64,000 bases of DNA from Imperialibacter roseus (GCF_032999765.1 NZ_CP136051.1:1960417-2024416); one strand, 5' to 3'. Counted from the first letter of the stretch, positions 37,281 through 47,227 are shown. Program-made: numbers and translations. The notes: generated by a model not told the origin, from the sequence alone.

Positions 37281-39130
37281 AGATCATACTAAAAATTGCA
37301 GCAATTGGATGTTTCGCCACAGGGCTTGCTCTGAGTGTTTCGCATGCACAGGTGCTGGACGATTCAACAAAAAATGTTTATTCCTCCAGAACAACGTTTT
37401 GGTTTTCAGAAGCTGACATTAAAGCATTGTCAGATTCTCTGCATGTGCTTGACACCCTGCTTTACGGGCTAGAGAATTTTGATGCGGTTGATGTTTCAAA
37501 CCATACCCTGGTTGACCTGGGCAACAACGGAACGGCGACCAGGTCTTTGTACTATCTGTTCCCGTCCACAATAGGAGCCACGTTGGGTATCAATGCTTAC
37601 GATCCCTACTTTATTCCCTCTTCTGAGATAAAATACTTTGATACAAAATCGCCCTGGATCAAAATAAAAACTGTCGTGGGCGGCTCAGGAAGAAGCGTGG
37701 TGGACGTTGGTTACTCAAGAAACATCAATCCACGGTGGAATTTGGGGGTAGATTTTAAGTTGCTTACATCGGATAAGCAGATTGGTTCTTCTTCCAGTCG
37801 AGGTGACCGAAATGTGAACAGCACCACCTGGGATTTGTACACCAGCTATAAGTCAAAGAACGAGAAGTATCAACTGCTTTTTAATGTTGACAGGATCAAA
37901 CACCAGGTGCTTGAAACTGGGGGTATTGATGTGAGTGAAGATGCTTCCACTGCTGAGCTTTTTCAATACCTTGATTCTCCCATCAAACTGACAGGGGTGA
38001 AAGCTTATGACTATAAGATCAACTTCCACCTTTTTCAGAAGTACAAAATCACTGATGAGCTTCAGGTTTACTATTTGCTCGACAAAGGAAGGCACGACAA
38101 TAGTTTTGAAGACCCTACGCCAACCAACAACGCCTCGGCTTATCCAAATATCTTAATCACCAGCGACAGCACGGCAGATCTGATTCAGATGAGAGCACTG
38201 CTTAATGAAGCCGGGGTGCTGGGAAAAATAGGCGGATTGAGTTATAATTTTTATCTGAAGCAGCGGTATGTGACTTACAATGACCGCTTCTCGTCTCCTT
38301 TTGGCCGCCAGTCGGAGAGCTATGGAGGGGCAAAAATCAATGTAAGGTTGTTTGACATATGGGACACCGACGCCAAAGTTGAATATCTGCAGGGAGGTCT
38401 TTTTGATATTGAGGGGAGAACCACTTTGCCATTTCTCAATTTGTGGTTGCGAAGCATGAGGTACAAGCCAGGCTACCAGCAACTCTATTATTTTGGAAAC
38501 CACTACAGCTGGGTCAATGACTTCGAGCCACAAAGAGCTGATAGATTGGGGGGTGAGTTGAATGTTAAGCTTGGCCCCGTCACACTCAAGCCTGGGCTTA
38601 ATCTGACCAGGGTGGCCAACTATGTTTACTTTGGTGCAGACTCTCTTCCGCACCAATCGCAATCAGCTGCCGGACAGTTGCTGGTTAATCCCAGCGCTGC
38701 GGCGGAGCTTACCATTGGCAAAAGTTTTCACCTGAACCCTCAAGTGATTTACACTGCTGTTACTGGTACTGACTCGGAGATTTGGAGGATGCCTGAATGG
38801 CTGATCAATACCAGGTTCTACTATGAAGGGGTATGGTTCAACGACTACCTGCCTGTTCAACTTGGCGTTGACCTGAACTGGAAATCGACTTACTATGGCC
38901 ACGCTTACAACCCGGTTATTCAGCAGTTTTACATCCAGAATAGCTTTGCCATCGACTCGTATTTGACAGCAGATGTATTCCTGAACTTCAAAGTCGGCAA
39001 TGCACGATACTTTGCCAAGATGACGCACGCAAACCAACCCGGCACCGCCGATGGCTATTTCATTTCGCCCTATTACCCCGGGCAGCGCCGGGTGTTTGAC
39101 CTCGGTGTTACCTGGTATTTCTTTGATTGA
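37277..39130 (+). CDS. Putative outer-membrane porin, Bacteroidota family
   Basis: 617 residues. A signal peptide (1-24, ending VSHAQ) precedes the family hallmark TRSLYYLFPSTIGATLGINA near residue 90. About 500 residues of alternating beta strands with aromatic girdles follow, ending QRRVFDLGVTWYFFD with a terminal aromatic segment as in outer-membrane barrels. It matches the Bacteroidota 'putative porin' family; transport specificity is unknown. The start is TTG overlapping the lpxK stop (TTGA), so the two genes are translationally coupled. Confidence 0.84.
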   Translation: MKIILKIAAIGCFATGLALSVSHAQVLDDSTKNVYSSRTTFWFSEADIKALSDSLHVLDTLLYGLENFDAVDVSNHTLVDLGNNGTATRSLYYLFPSTIGATLGINAYDPYFIPSSEIKYFDTKSPWIKIKTVVGGSGRSVVDVGYSRNINPRWNLGVDFKLLTSDKQIGSSSSRGDRNVNSTTWDLYTSYKSKNEKYQLLFNVDRIKHQVLETGGIDVSEDASTAELFQYLDSPIKLTGVKAYDYKINFHLFQKYKITDELQVYYLLDKGRHDNSFEDPTPTNNASAYPNILITSDSTADLIQMRALLNEAGVLGKIGGLSYNFYLKQRYVTYNDRFSSPFGRQSESYGGAKINVRLFDIWDTDAKVEYLQGGLFDIEGRTTLPFLNLWLRSMRYKPGYQQLYYFGNHYSWVNDFEPQRADRLGGELNVKLGPVTLKPGLNLTRVANYVYFGADSLPHQSQSAAGQLLVNPSAAAELTIGKSFHLNPQVIYTAVTGTDSEIWRMPEWLINTRFYYEGVWFNDYLPVQLGVDLNWKSTYYGHAYNPVIQQFYIQNSFAIDSYLTADVFLNFKVGNARYFAKMTHANQPGTADGYFISPYYPGQRRVFDLGVTWYFFD

Positions 39131-39142
39131 ACCAAAGGTCTA

Positions 39143-39745
39143 ATGGAAGCAAAGAGTAAAACCACCCTTGGCCTGGAGCTACCCACCGATCCCCGCTGGA
39201 CGGACATTGCCAATATGCAGATTGAGGACATTCTCGTTGACCACGCTTATTGCGAGCAGAAGGCCGCTTCTTCGTGCATTTCGCTCATTATGCTCTACCC
39301 GGAAAGAGAAAAGCTGTTGGAAATGTTGGTGCCAGTAGTAGCGGAGGAATGGAGCCACTTTGAAAGAGTTGTGGAGCAACTCAAGAAGAGAGGTTTTGGG
39401 TTAGGGAGGCAACGGAAGGACGAGTATGTGGCCAGACTTAATGAGGTAGTGAGAAAGGGTGGCTCCCGCAACCAGCAGCTGGTGGAGAAGTTGCTGCTGA
39501 ATGCGTTAATAGAAGCCAGAAGCTGCGAGAGGTTCAAACTGCTGCACAAGCATATTGCGGATGAAGAGTTGAAAAAGTTCTATTATGAATTGATGGTTTC
39601 AGAAGCTGGCCACTATCATAATTTCATTGAACTGGCCGAAGAATACATGCCAAAGGATTATGTGAAAGTTAGATGGAACGAGTTCTTAGAAGCTGAGGCC
39701 GCAATAATGAAATCGCTTACTGTAAGAGGAGATAGGATGCATTGA
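39143..39745 (+). CDS. miaE: tRNA 2-methylthio-N6-isopentenyladenosine hydroxylase
   Basis: A ferritin-like diiron monooxygenase of the MiaE family that hydroxylates the isopentenyl group of ms2i6A37 in tRNA. 200 residues, as in family members. The diiron ligands fall in DHAYCEQKAA, VAEEWSHFERVVEQLKKRG, IEARSCERFKLL and SEAGHYHNFIELAEE. It lies 12 bp after the porin gene on the same strand and is closed by a strong terminator. Confidence 0.9.
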   Translation: MEAKSKTTLGLELPTDPRWTDIANMQIEDILVDHAYCEQKAASSCISLIMLYPEREKLLEMLVPVVAEEWSHFERVVEQLKKRGFGLGRQRKDEYVARLNEVVRKGGSRNQQLVEKLLLNALIEARSCERFKLLHKHIADEELKKFYYELMVSEAGHYHNFIELAEEYMPKDYVKVRWNEFLEAEAAIMKSLTVRGDRMH

Positions 39746-39765
39746 CGGTCAAAGGGTATAAAACA

Positions 39766-39803
39766 AAAAAAAGGTTTAGGAGTCTCCCCCTAAACCTTTT
39801 TTG
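39766..39803. terminator. Bidirectional terminator between miaE and the molybdenum hydroxylase
   Basis: AAAAAAAGGTTTAGG and CCTAAACCTTTTTT form a long perfect stem around AGTCTCCC, with A and T tracts on either side. It serves both convergent transcripts. Confidence 0.9.
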
Positions 39804-39821
39804 TTTTACGCTGAACAAAAG

Positions 39822-41963
39822 CTAGCCAAGTTTTATCTGTTGTTGCATAAATGGCTGCTTATAGAAACGCTGTCCGGTAGCTTTGTACATAGCATTGGCC
39901 AGCGCACCACCTGCCGGTGGCAACGATGGTTCGCCGAGACCTGTAGGGTCATTCGTGTTTTTCACAAAGTGACATTCAATAACCGGAGGTGCTTCTCCCA
40001 TTCTGATCAGTCTGTAGTTGTTGAAGTTGCTTGCCTGTGGCGCACCATTCACAAACGTCATGTCGCCATACATAGCGTGCCCGATGCCGTCGATAATGCC
40101 ACCTTCAATCTGATTTTTGGCAGCTATTGGGTTGATCACTATCCCGCAGTCAACAGCGCAGGTTACTTTTCTGGTACTAGGCTGGCCTTTTTTGTTGACA
40201 ACCTCCGCCACCATCGCCACATAGGAGTTGTGCGAGTAGTAGGCACTAAAGCCCTTGCTCACTCCATCTTCAGTAGCCGACCAGTTGGCCTTTTCGGCAG
40301 CAAGTTTTATGGCGCCAATCATTTTCTCTGGCTCATAGTCTACCGTACCCACAGGGTCACTCTTAGCTTTTTCGAGCAAATCAAGCCTCAACTGCACGGC
40401 ATCAACTCCCATTTCCTCGGCCACCTCATCAATAAAGCTTTGCTCAGCATAAGCCAGGAAGTTGGTGATGGGTGCACGCCAGGCACCAGTGGTAATGTTG
40501 CTGTCCAGCCCGTACGACTCCACCCTGTAGTTGGGAATGGATCCTGCGGGAAACCAGTTTTCACGAGTCCAGCCGTTGCCGTTGATGCCGGTACCAACCA
40601 AATGGTAGGCCACCAGCTTGCCGTCTTTTACACCGGCTTTGAATTTGTATTTCGATGCAGGGCGGTAAATACCAGCCGTCATGTCATCCTCTCTGGTGTA
40701 CACCAGCTTGATGGGCGTGTTGGAAAGTTTTGAGATTTCGGCTACCTCCAGCACAAAGTCACCGTAAAGCCTGCGACCGAAACCACCTCCCATACGGGTC
40801 ATGTCAATGAAAATTTCTGTTTCGGGCCTTCCCAGTAGCTCAGCAACCTGGCGTCTTGTTCTCTCGGGTGTCTGAATAGGTCCGATAAGATCAACCTTGG
40901 CCGCCGTCACATGTCCATAGAAATTCATTGGTTCCATGGGATTGTGCGGTAGAAACGGGCCCTCGAAGGTTTTCTCAATTACATTGTCGGCGGTTTTGAA
41001 GGCGGCGTCCACATCGCCGTCGTTTCTTCTGGGCTCACCATTTTTTGTATTAAGCAAGGCCATCATTTGCTTGTCGTGGTACTCTGTGCTCTCGGCAGGT
41101 GTATCCTCTTCCCATTCAGCTTTAAGTGCTTTTTTGCCTTTCATAGCAGCCCAGGTTGTGTTGCCAAGTACTGCTACCTTGTTGCCAAACTGGATAACAT
41201 CAGAAACACCGGTTACCTTTCTGGTTTCGCTGTCGTCAAACGACTTTAGTTTGGCACCAAAAGAAGGGGGGCGCAGCACGACCGCTACTTTCATTCCTTC
41301 TTTTTTCAAATCCATGCCATACTGTGGCTTGCCGGTAATGATTTTTTCTATGTCAACGTTTTTGGTGTCGGTACCAATGATTTTGAAGGCAGATGGGTCT
41401 TTCAACTCTACCTCTTCAGGCACGGTTACGGATGCAGCAGCGGAGGCTATTTGTCCATAGGTGAGTGTTTCACCTTTTGCGTTTTTGATCACTCCCTCAG
41501 AAGTAGTTAGGGTTGAGGCATCTACCTGCCACTGCTTGGCAGCTGCTTCCATCAGCATCTTTCTTGCGGTAGCACCTGCCATTCTCAGGCCTTTCCATGA
41601 ACTTCTCAACGACTGACTGCCGCCGGCCACCTGCCTCACAAATTTCTCCGTATCAAGAGGCGCTTGTTCAACCACGACATCTTTCCAGGCCACGTCCAAT
41701 TCTTCAGCCACTATCATCGGCATTGACGTCTTGATGTTTTGGCCTACCTCAGGGTTTGGCGACATGATCGTAACGAGGCCGTTCTCACCTATTTTGAGGT
41801 AAGCATTTACATTGAACCACTCTTTAGGTGCTCCTTTAATAGCGGTTTCAGCACTGGGACTGCACGATACCAGCCAGTTGAAGCCGATAACAAGTCCGCC
41901 ACTACCGGCTGCTGATACTTTCAGAAAGGATCTTCTGTTGTATGATGTTTTTATTAAAGTCAT
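39822..41963 (-). CDS. Molybdenum hydroxylase large subunit (isoquinoline 1-oxidoreductase beta-like)
   Basis: 713 residues from the ATG at 41963. The frame is open for another 102 codons, but that part overlaps the iron-sulfur subunit gene and looks non-coding. The N-terminus has a twin-arginine signal (YNRRSFLKVSAAGSGGLVIG) and a Cys-containing SCSPS. Molybdopterin-binding landmarks include GGFGRRLYGDFVLE and GAWRAPITNFLAYAEQSFIDE, and the C-terminal acid region NQIEGGIIDGIGHAMYGD. The group oxidises aldehydes or N-heterocycles in the periplasm; the substrate is unknown. It lies 23 bp downstream of its [2Fe-2S] partner. Molybdenum insertion or chaperone genes are not in the window. Confidence 0.9.
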   Translation of the reverse strand: MTLIKTSYNRRSFLKVSAAGSGGLVIGFNWLVSCSPSAETAIKGAPKEWFNVNAYLKIGENGLVTIMSPNPEVGQNIKTSMPMIVAEELDVAWKDVVVEQAPLDTEKFVRQVAGGSQSLRSSWKGLRMAGATARKMLMEAAAKQWQVDASTLTTSEGVIKNAKGETLTYGQIASAAASVTVPEEVELKDPSAFKIIGTDTKNVDIEKIITGKPQYGMDLKKEGMKVAVVLRPPSFGAKLKSFDDSETRKVTGVSDVIQFGNKVAVLGNTTWAAMKGKKALKAEWEEDTPAESTEYHDKQMMALLNTKNGEPRRNDGDVDAAFKTADNVIEKTFEGPFLPHNPMEPMNFYGHVTAAKVDLIGPIQTPERTRRQVAELLGRPETEIFIDMTRMGGGFGRRLYGDFVLEVAEISKLSNTPIKLVYTREDDMTAGIYRPASKYKFKAGVKDGKLVAYHLVGTGINGNGWTRENWFPAGSIPNYRVESYGLDSNITTGAWRAPITNFLAYAEQSFIDEVAEEMGVDAVQLRLDLLEKAKSDPVGTVDYEPEKMIGAIKLAAEKANWSATEDGVSKGFSAYYSHNSYVAMVAEVVNKKGQPSTRKVTCAVDCGIVINPIAAKNQIEGGIIDGIGHAMYGDMTFVNGAPQASNFNNYRLIRMGEAPPVIECHFVKNTNDPTGLGEPSLPPAGGALANAMYKATGQRFYKQPFMQQQIKLG

Positions 41964-41986
41964 GATTTCGAATTTTTGGAATAGAC

Positions 41987-42445
41987 TTAAACGCTTGCGG
42001 AAGCCGTCTTGATGGCTGCCTTGATACGGTTGTAAGTGGCACAACGGCAAATATTGCCATTCATGGCGCTTTCTATTTCCTCGTCGGTTGGAGAGGCATT
42101 TTTCGCCAGCAGGGCTGCGGCATTCATGATCTGACCTGCCTGACAATAGCCGCACTGGGGTACGTCGTGCTCTCTCCAGGCGTTCTGAAGCGGGTGAGAG
42201 GCATCGGCAGATAAGCCTTCGATGGTCACCACAGACTTGTCTCCCAGCGTTGAAATAGGCATCGAGCAAGACCTGACGGCATTTCCATCAACGTGAACCG
42301 TACAGGCGCCACACATGGCTATTCCACAGCCAAATTTGGTACCTACCAAATCGAGGTTGTCACGAAGCACCCAAAGAAGTGGAGTGTCCGCATCTACATC
42401 AACCTGATGTTCTTTTCCATTAACTTTTAGATTAAACTGGGCCAT
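41987..42445 (-). CDS. [2Fe-2S] subunit of the molybdenum hydroxylase
   Basis: 152 residues. The plant-type ferredoxin cluster is bound by [17 protein letters not shown] plus a later Cys (about 40-63), and the second cluster by [10 protein letters not shown] and [10 protein letters not shown] (about 98-140). This is the small subunit that passes electrons from the molybdenum site of the 39822-41963 protein. No twin-arginine signal is present, so it would be exported bound to the large subunit (known for such complexes). First gene of the two-gene operon; the acceptor (cytochrome) is not encoded nearby. Confidence 0.93.
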   Translation of the reverse strand: MAQFNLKVNGKEHQVDVDADTPLLWVLRDNLDLVGTKFGCGIAMCGACTVHVDGNAVRSCSMPISTLGDKSVVTIEGLSADASHPLQNAWREHDVPQCGYCQAGQIMNAAALLAKNASPTDEEIESAMNGNICRCATYNRIKAAIKTASASV

Positions 42446-42609
42446 AATGTAAGAGTTGATTTACTGAATACTTTCAAAGTACCAATAATTGGTCATATTT
42501 CATAGACGTCTGGGATGGCTGGAAAAATGCAGTTGTAAAGTGTTTCGAATACCATGCTTTCCAGTTACTTACGAAATCAGGAAGCCGTGCAGAAAGCCAT
42601 GAGAGTTCT

Positions 42610-43935
42610 TCACTTTTCTGTGTGTAAATCGCTTTGGTCTGGTCTTTTTAGTTTGATAAAAGCAACTGAAATAGCTGCAAGTATCAATAGCGTGCCAGCC
42701 AGCCTGATAGCATTCACCGGACTGTTGCCAAGCCATGACGAGTAGTACATAGGAATGGTGAAGGTTTCGAGCAACATGGGAATGACGATAAACATGTTGA
42801 ATATGCCCATGTATACCCCCGTCCTTTCGGGAGGGATACTGCCTGCAAGCATCACATAGGGATTTCCCATCATACTTGCCCAGGATAGCCCCATGCCAAT
42901 GATAGGAATAAAGACCATGCCAGGACTGTTTAGCTCCGGAATCACGAGCAAGCCAGCACCAGCCAGGAACATGCATGCTCCGTGAATCCACTTTGGGCCG
43001 TATTTTTGAGCCAGCATCGCTAGCCCGAAAGCGGCAAAAAAGGCAATGAAATTGTAAAACGCCCCAATTTGCCCCACCAGCAGGTCAGCTTTTCTGAAGC
43101 CGGGGTCAAACACGTCGGTAGTGCCAAAGAGAGATTTTGATAGCGACTTGGCGATGTACTGCCAGTAAATGAACATAGCATACCAGCTAAACAGCATCAT
43201 GGGTAGCATCTGCTTCATCGTGAGAGGCATTTCTTTGAAGGCCTTGGCAATTTCAGCAATGGTCGAACCTATGCCCTTGGGTTGGCTTCTGATGTGGGCC
43301 TTTTCTTCCTCCGAAATAGGAATTTCCTTCGTGGTTTTTAACGTCCACAGGATAGAGCCTATGGACACCACAGCGCCAATCATGAAAGCGATGATTGTTG
43401 TGACAGGGATACCACTTTCATTTTTTGCAAGTTCGCTGACACCGAAAAAAATGAGAAGAGTGGGGGTGAGGTATGAGAGGGTTTGTCCAAGGCCGGTGAA
43501 CGCACTTTGAGTTAAAAAGCCAAGCGAATGTTGCTCCTTCGGCAGTTTGTCACTAACAAACGCCCGGTAGGGCTCCTGCGTGATGTTGTTAGCCGCATCG
43601 AGGATCCAAAGCACGCTTGCTGCCATCCACACGGTGCTGCTGTACGGCATCACGAGCAGACTAAGGCTACAGAATATAGCGCCTATGAGAAAATACGGAG
43701 TCCGGCGGCCCCATTTGGTGATGGTTTTGTCGCTTATGGCACCGATGATGGGTTGAACGATAAGTCCGGTCATGGGGCCTGCGAGCCACAGGAGGGGGAG
43801 TTCACTTTCTTCAGCGCCTAAATATGAATAAATAGGACTCATGTTGGCTTGCTGCAGGCCGAAGCTGTACTGGAGCCCGAAAAAGCCAAAATTCATGTTG
43901 ATGATCTGCCAGAATTTGAGTGTAGGCTTGCCCAT
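42610..43935 (-). CDS. SLC45-like MFS sugar transporter
   Basis: 441 residues, about 12 transmembrane segments. The N-terminus MNFGFFGLQYSFGLQQANMS and the loop GAISDKTITKWGRRTPYFLIG match the SLC45/GPH-related disaccharide transporters common in Bacteroidota, where they often import maltose or sucrose by proton symport. No glycosidase is adjacent, so the substrate is open. Single gene. Confidence 0.85.
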   Translation of the reverse strand: MGKPTLKFWQIINMNFGFFGLQYSFGLQQANMSPIYSYLGAEESELPLLWLAGPMTGLIVQPIIGAISDKTITKWGRRTPYFLIGAIFCSLSLLVMPYSSTVWMAASVLWILDAANNITQEPYRAFVSDKLPKEQHSLGFLTQSAFTGLGQTLSYLTPTLLIFFGVSELAKNESGIPVTTIIAFMIGAVVSIGSILWTLKTTKEIPISEEEKAHIRSQPKGIGSTIAEIAKAFKEMPLTMKQMLPMMLFSWYAMFIYWQYIAKSLSKSLFGTTDVFDPGFRKADLLVGQIGAFYNFIAFFAAFGLAMLAQKYGPKWIHGACMFLAGAGLLVIPELNSPGMVFIPIIGMGLSWASMMGNPYVMLAGSIPPERTGVYMGIFNMFIVIPMLLETFTIPMYYSSWLGNSPVNAIRLAGTLLILAAISVAFIKLKRPDQSDLHTEK

Positions 43936-44064
43936 AAAAAAGTCTAATTTCTAACCTCCTTGTTGCCAGGAAGGTAATAACGTGCAGAAAATTGTTTTTG
44001 CAATGGAATTCTCAACTTTTAACCGCCACTGCTAAAAATTGTTTACGTTCACTGCAAGCCATTT

Positions 44065-44823
44065 CTATAGTAGCATTCCAAAAGCTGCTACTACTGTCAT
44101 GGCTATTATAAACCACCGATACTGCTTCTCAGGAATTTTCTTAATGATGGCCACTCCGATAAGAGCGCCGAGGCCAATAGCCGGTAAAGTTACAAGGTCA
44201 AAAAGGAAGGAGTCTACAGTGATGGTGTGCCAGCTGAAGATGTGAAAAGGCAGCTTGAACCAATTGAGAACCATAAAGAACCAGGCTGCCGTACCGATGA
44301 ATGAATTTTTCGGTAAGTGTACGGAGAGCAGGTAAAGGGCCATAACAGACCCTGCGAGGTTACCAACCATAGAGGTAAACCCGCCTGCAACGCCCATGAG
44401 TGCTGCAAGCCAAAAGTAAGCCGGCACCTTTTCTTCATTTTTTTTCCTCTTCTCCAGCCAAATCATTAGGCCGACCGAAGCAAAAATGATGATGGCCATG
44501 ATGAGCTTAAAGGCCTCGTCGTCAATGTAGTTGCCCACCCAGGTGCCGAGTAAGGTTCCTGCTGCTGCCCATGGAAACAGCTTCCACAGGTGATCCCACG
44601 CCGCATGCCGGTGGTAGTACACCACTCCAAAAATATCGGCAAGGCACAAAATAGGAAGGAGGAAGCCGCTCGACTGCTTGCCACCAAACACAGCAGCCAG
44701 CAGCGGCACCGCTATCATTCCTGCCCCATGAACGCCTGTTTTGGACATGCCGATGAGCACTGACACCGAAAGTATCATCCACAAATCAGAGTGGGAAAGC
44801 TCATAGGAGAAAAGTTCTATCAA
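44065..44823 (-). CDS. TauE/SafE family membrane transporter
   Basis: 252 residues, about 8 hydrophobic segments in two halves. The repeated family motif appears in each half (GMSKTGVHGAGMIAVPLLA and GVAGGFTSMVGNLAGSVMALYL). The family is linked to export of sulfite, sulfoacetate or other organic anions; the substrate is not known here. The start is a TTG at 44823 (a stop lies next to it), or the ATG 15 codons further in. Single gene. Confidence 0.85.
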   Translation of the reverse strand: MIELFSYELSHSDLWMILSVSVLIGMSKTGVHGAGMIAVPLLAAVFGGKQSSGFLLPILCLADIFGVVYYHRHAAWDHLWKLFPWAAAGTLLGTWVGNYIDDEAFKLIMAIIIFASVGLMIWLEKRKKNEEKVPAYFWLAALMGVAGGFTSMVGNLAGSVMALYLLSVHLPKNSFIGTAAWFFMVLNWFKLPFHIFSWHTITVDSFLFDLVTLPAIGLGALIGVAIIKKIPEKQYRWFIIAMTVVAAFGMLL

Positions 44824-44931
44824 CTAAGAATGAGATTTGGCGGTGGTCAGTTTCTGTCATTAAAAATGTAGGTGAAACTAGTCAAGGCCAAATTAATAAC
44901 CGAAATTTTTTAAACCGGACAGTTTAAAAGA

Positions 44932-46194
44932 TCAGGTTTTCTGCTTTTTCTTTTTTGCAGCCGGAAAAAGTATGTTGTTGAGAATCAGTCGGTAGCCAGG
45001 GGAATTTGGATGCAGATTGAGGTCAGTTGGGGGGTCGCCCACAAGGTGTTGATAGTCTTCCGGGTCGTGACCGCCATAGAAAGTATAAAAGCCCTTGCCA
45101 AATATGCCATGAAGATACCGCACTTCGCCAATGCTCTTATTTTCGCCCATTACCACCACATCGGGCTTAACGGTTGCATTTCTAAATGCAGTTGTTTGTC
45201 CCATAAAACCTTTAATGATCCGTTCATGGTTCTGGGTGAGCATGGTGGGAATGGGATCCCACTTGGCGCTGAACTCAAACAAATTGAAGTAATCGTTCCT
45301 CTCAATTACTCCCCGCTCGTTGGGCTGCATGTCGATGTTTGAGTATTCGTATTCAAGTGGCCGGCGTTCCAGCAGGAAGTCACCGAAAGCAAATGTTTTA
45401 CTAAAGTCCAGCTTTTGCTGAGCCCGTGGGTCTGCCGGGTCGCCATCGTACATGCTTTCGCAAATGTCGATACCTTCGGCGGCCAGGGCAATATCGTAGG
45501 AGTCGGTAGCGGAGCACATGGCAAAGAGGAAGCCGCCGCTGCCCACAAAGTCTCTGATTTTTTTCGCCACGCCCAGCTTCATTTGTGACACCTTCATAAA
45601 GCCGTGTTTTCTGGCCATTTCTTCATAGTCTCTTTGCTGCTCTATGTACCAGGGGTAGTTACCATAGGCCCGGTAAAACTTCCCATACTGGCCGGTAAAA
45701 TCTTCGTGGTGCAAATGCAGCCAGTCGTATTTGGGTAGCTCGTTGTACAGGATTTCCTCATCAAAAATGACATCGTAGGGAATCTCAGCGTAGGAGAGTA
45801 CCATGGTCACGGCATCGTCCCAGGGTAGCTTACTTTTTGGTGAGTAAACGGCAATTTTTGGGTACTTTTCCAGCCTCATGGCGTCCATATTGGATGATGG
45901 ACTCGCAATGACCTCAAGTATCTGCCCGGCTTCGGCATCGGAAATCACCTCATAGCTTACTCCCCGGATAATCAGCTCATTTTCAAAAGCCTGGTAATAC
46001 TTAAACATAAAGCTGCCGCCCCTGTAGTTGAGCAGCCAGTCAATCTCAATATCTTTGGAAAGTACCCAATAGGCCACGCCATACGATTTCAAGTGGTTCG
46101 TTTGGCTGTTGTCCATCGGTATCAGGATTGAAGACGAGAATGCCTTGCTACCAATAAACAAAAAGATACAAAGGAGAAATATAATACGCTTCAT
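44932..46194 (-). CDS. Conserved exported Bacteroidota protein, glutamine-amidotransferase-like fold suspected
   Basis: 420 residues with signal peptide (1-20, ending SKAFSS). Conserved blocks are SILIPMDNSQTNHLKSYGVAYW, WLLNYRGGSFMF and YDWLHLHHEDFTGQYGKFYRA. GSGGFLFAMCSATDSYDIALAA has a central Cys in a nucleophile-elbow-like setting, and GKGFYTFYGGHDPEDYQH follows. I recall homologues in Bacteroidota being labelled asparagine synthetase B, but the N-terminal Cys glutaminase and the synthetase PP-loop of that enzyme are absent and the protein is exported. A peptidase- or amidotransferase-like role is possible (inference). The TPR gene at 46403 lies upstream on the same strand. Confidence 0.72.
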   Translation of the reverse strand: MKRIIFLLCIFLFIGSKAFSSSILIPMDNSQTNHLKSYGVAYWVLSKDIEIDWLLNYRGGSFMFKYYQAFENELIIRGVSYEVISDAEAGQILEVIASPSSNMDAMRLEKYPKIAVYSPKSKLPWDDAVTMVLSYAEIPYDVIFDEEILYNELPKYDWLHLHHEDFTGQYGKFYRAYGNYPWYIEQQRDYEEMARKHGFMKVSQMKLGVAKKIRDFVGSGGFLFAMCSATDSYDIALAAEGIDICESMYDGDPADPRAQQKLDFSKTFAFGDFLLERRPLEYEYSNIDMQPNERGVIERNDYFNLFEFSAKWDPIPTMLTQNHERIIKGFMGQTTAFRNATVKPDVVVMGENKSIGEVRYLHGIFGKGFYTFYGGHDPEDYQHLVGDPPTDLNLHPNSPGYRLILNNILFPAAKKKKQKT

Positions 46195-46402
46195 GTGCTC
46201 AAATTTTTTCTATTGAACCTGCCTGAAGGGAGCACTTTTTCTTGCTCCGAAGGCTTAACTTCGCCAACTAAATCTAACAGAACAAGTCGTAAATTCCATG
46301 AGTCACCTTGTCTTAACGTACAATTGTGTGATTTAGTCACCTTTACAGTAACGTAAGAAACATTTTTTAGGTGAAATCAATTCTCTTTTCTGGAGTCCGA
46401 TG

Positions 46403-47227
46403 TCAGAAATTGCTTTTTTGTACCACTTCGGCTCTCTTTTTCAGCCTCTGCACAGCCCTGTTGGCCGGGTCGAGTTCCAGTGCCTTATTAATGTATTTGT
46501 ATGCACTCTCTAAATCACCTTTTTGTAGGTAAATCTCACCAAGGACAACATAGGGTTTGGGTACTTTTTTGTCTTTGAAACACTTCTTTAGCTTGTAGGC
46601 GAGCTCAAGTGCATTGTCATAGTTGCCGAGTGCAGCCTCCAGCGTCGATTCGTAGCCGATGAGGAAAGGGGCTGGCTTTTTAAGCGAGAGGTTATAGCTT
46701 TTTAGGGTGTCGAGTGCTTTTTGAGGCCCGTAAAGATAGTTTACGATCTCAAAGTACTCTGAGATAAAGTATACCTCATCCGGGTACTTCTTTCCAATCA
46801 AGCCGAAGTTTTGCAGGCCGGTTTGCAAGGCGATGCCAATCTTTTCCGCCGTTTTCACACTATCCATTTCCTCTCTGGCATTCAGAAATTCTATCAGCAT
46901 CACCGACACATCGGCCACGAGTTGTTCGTCTTCCGTTGCCAGGTGCTTTTTGCTGTTGATCTTTTCAAGTATTTCGTAGCGTTCTTTAATGTCGGGTGAA
47001 ATTCTACCCACAAGGCTTTGTCCTAAAATAAACTCAGGATCAAATGCTATGGCTTTTCGGTACGACTGCTCCGCCCGTGTATAGTCTGCATAGTCCATGA
47101 TCTGCTTCCATCCAAGGTAGTAATAGTGTTTGGCGGAGTCAGATGGTGTGCTGAGAGGCAACAACTGCGCTTTGGCTTGAATTAAAAATGTGAAGAGTGT
47201 AATAAAAAGCAATAAAACCTTACTCAT
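46403..47227 (-). CDS. Exported TPR protein
   Basis: 274 residues with signal peptide (1-20, ending IQAKAQ). Tetratricopeptide-like helix pairs follow (HYYYLGWKQIMDYADYTRAE; the C-terminal pair KPYVVLGEIYLQKGDLESAY then INKALELDPANRAVQRLKKR is a textbook TPR). It is probably periplasmic. It lies 208 bp upstream of the conserved exported protein gene (44932-46194), same strand; a functional link is possible but unproven. Confidence 0.8.
   Translation of the reverse strand: MSKVLLLFITLFTFLIQAKAQLLPLSTPSDSAKHYYYLGWKQIMDYADYTRAEQSYRKAIAFDPEFILGQSLVGRISPDIKERYEILEKINSKKHLATEDEQLVADVSVMLIEFLNAREEMDSVKTAEKIGIALQTGLQNFGLIGKKYPDEVYFISEYFEIVNYLYGPQKALDTLKSYNLSLKKPAPFLIGYESTLEAALGNYDNALELAYKLKKCFKDKKVPKPYVVLGEIYLQKGDLESAYKYINKALELDPANRAVQRLKKRAEVVQKSNF

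Noticed and set aside
41964-42269. Extended N-terminus of the molybdenum hydroxylase large subunit
   Set aside because: The extension overlaps the iron-sulfur subunit in another frame; the twin-arginine signal starting at 41963 marks the true beginning.
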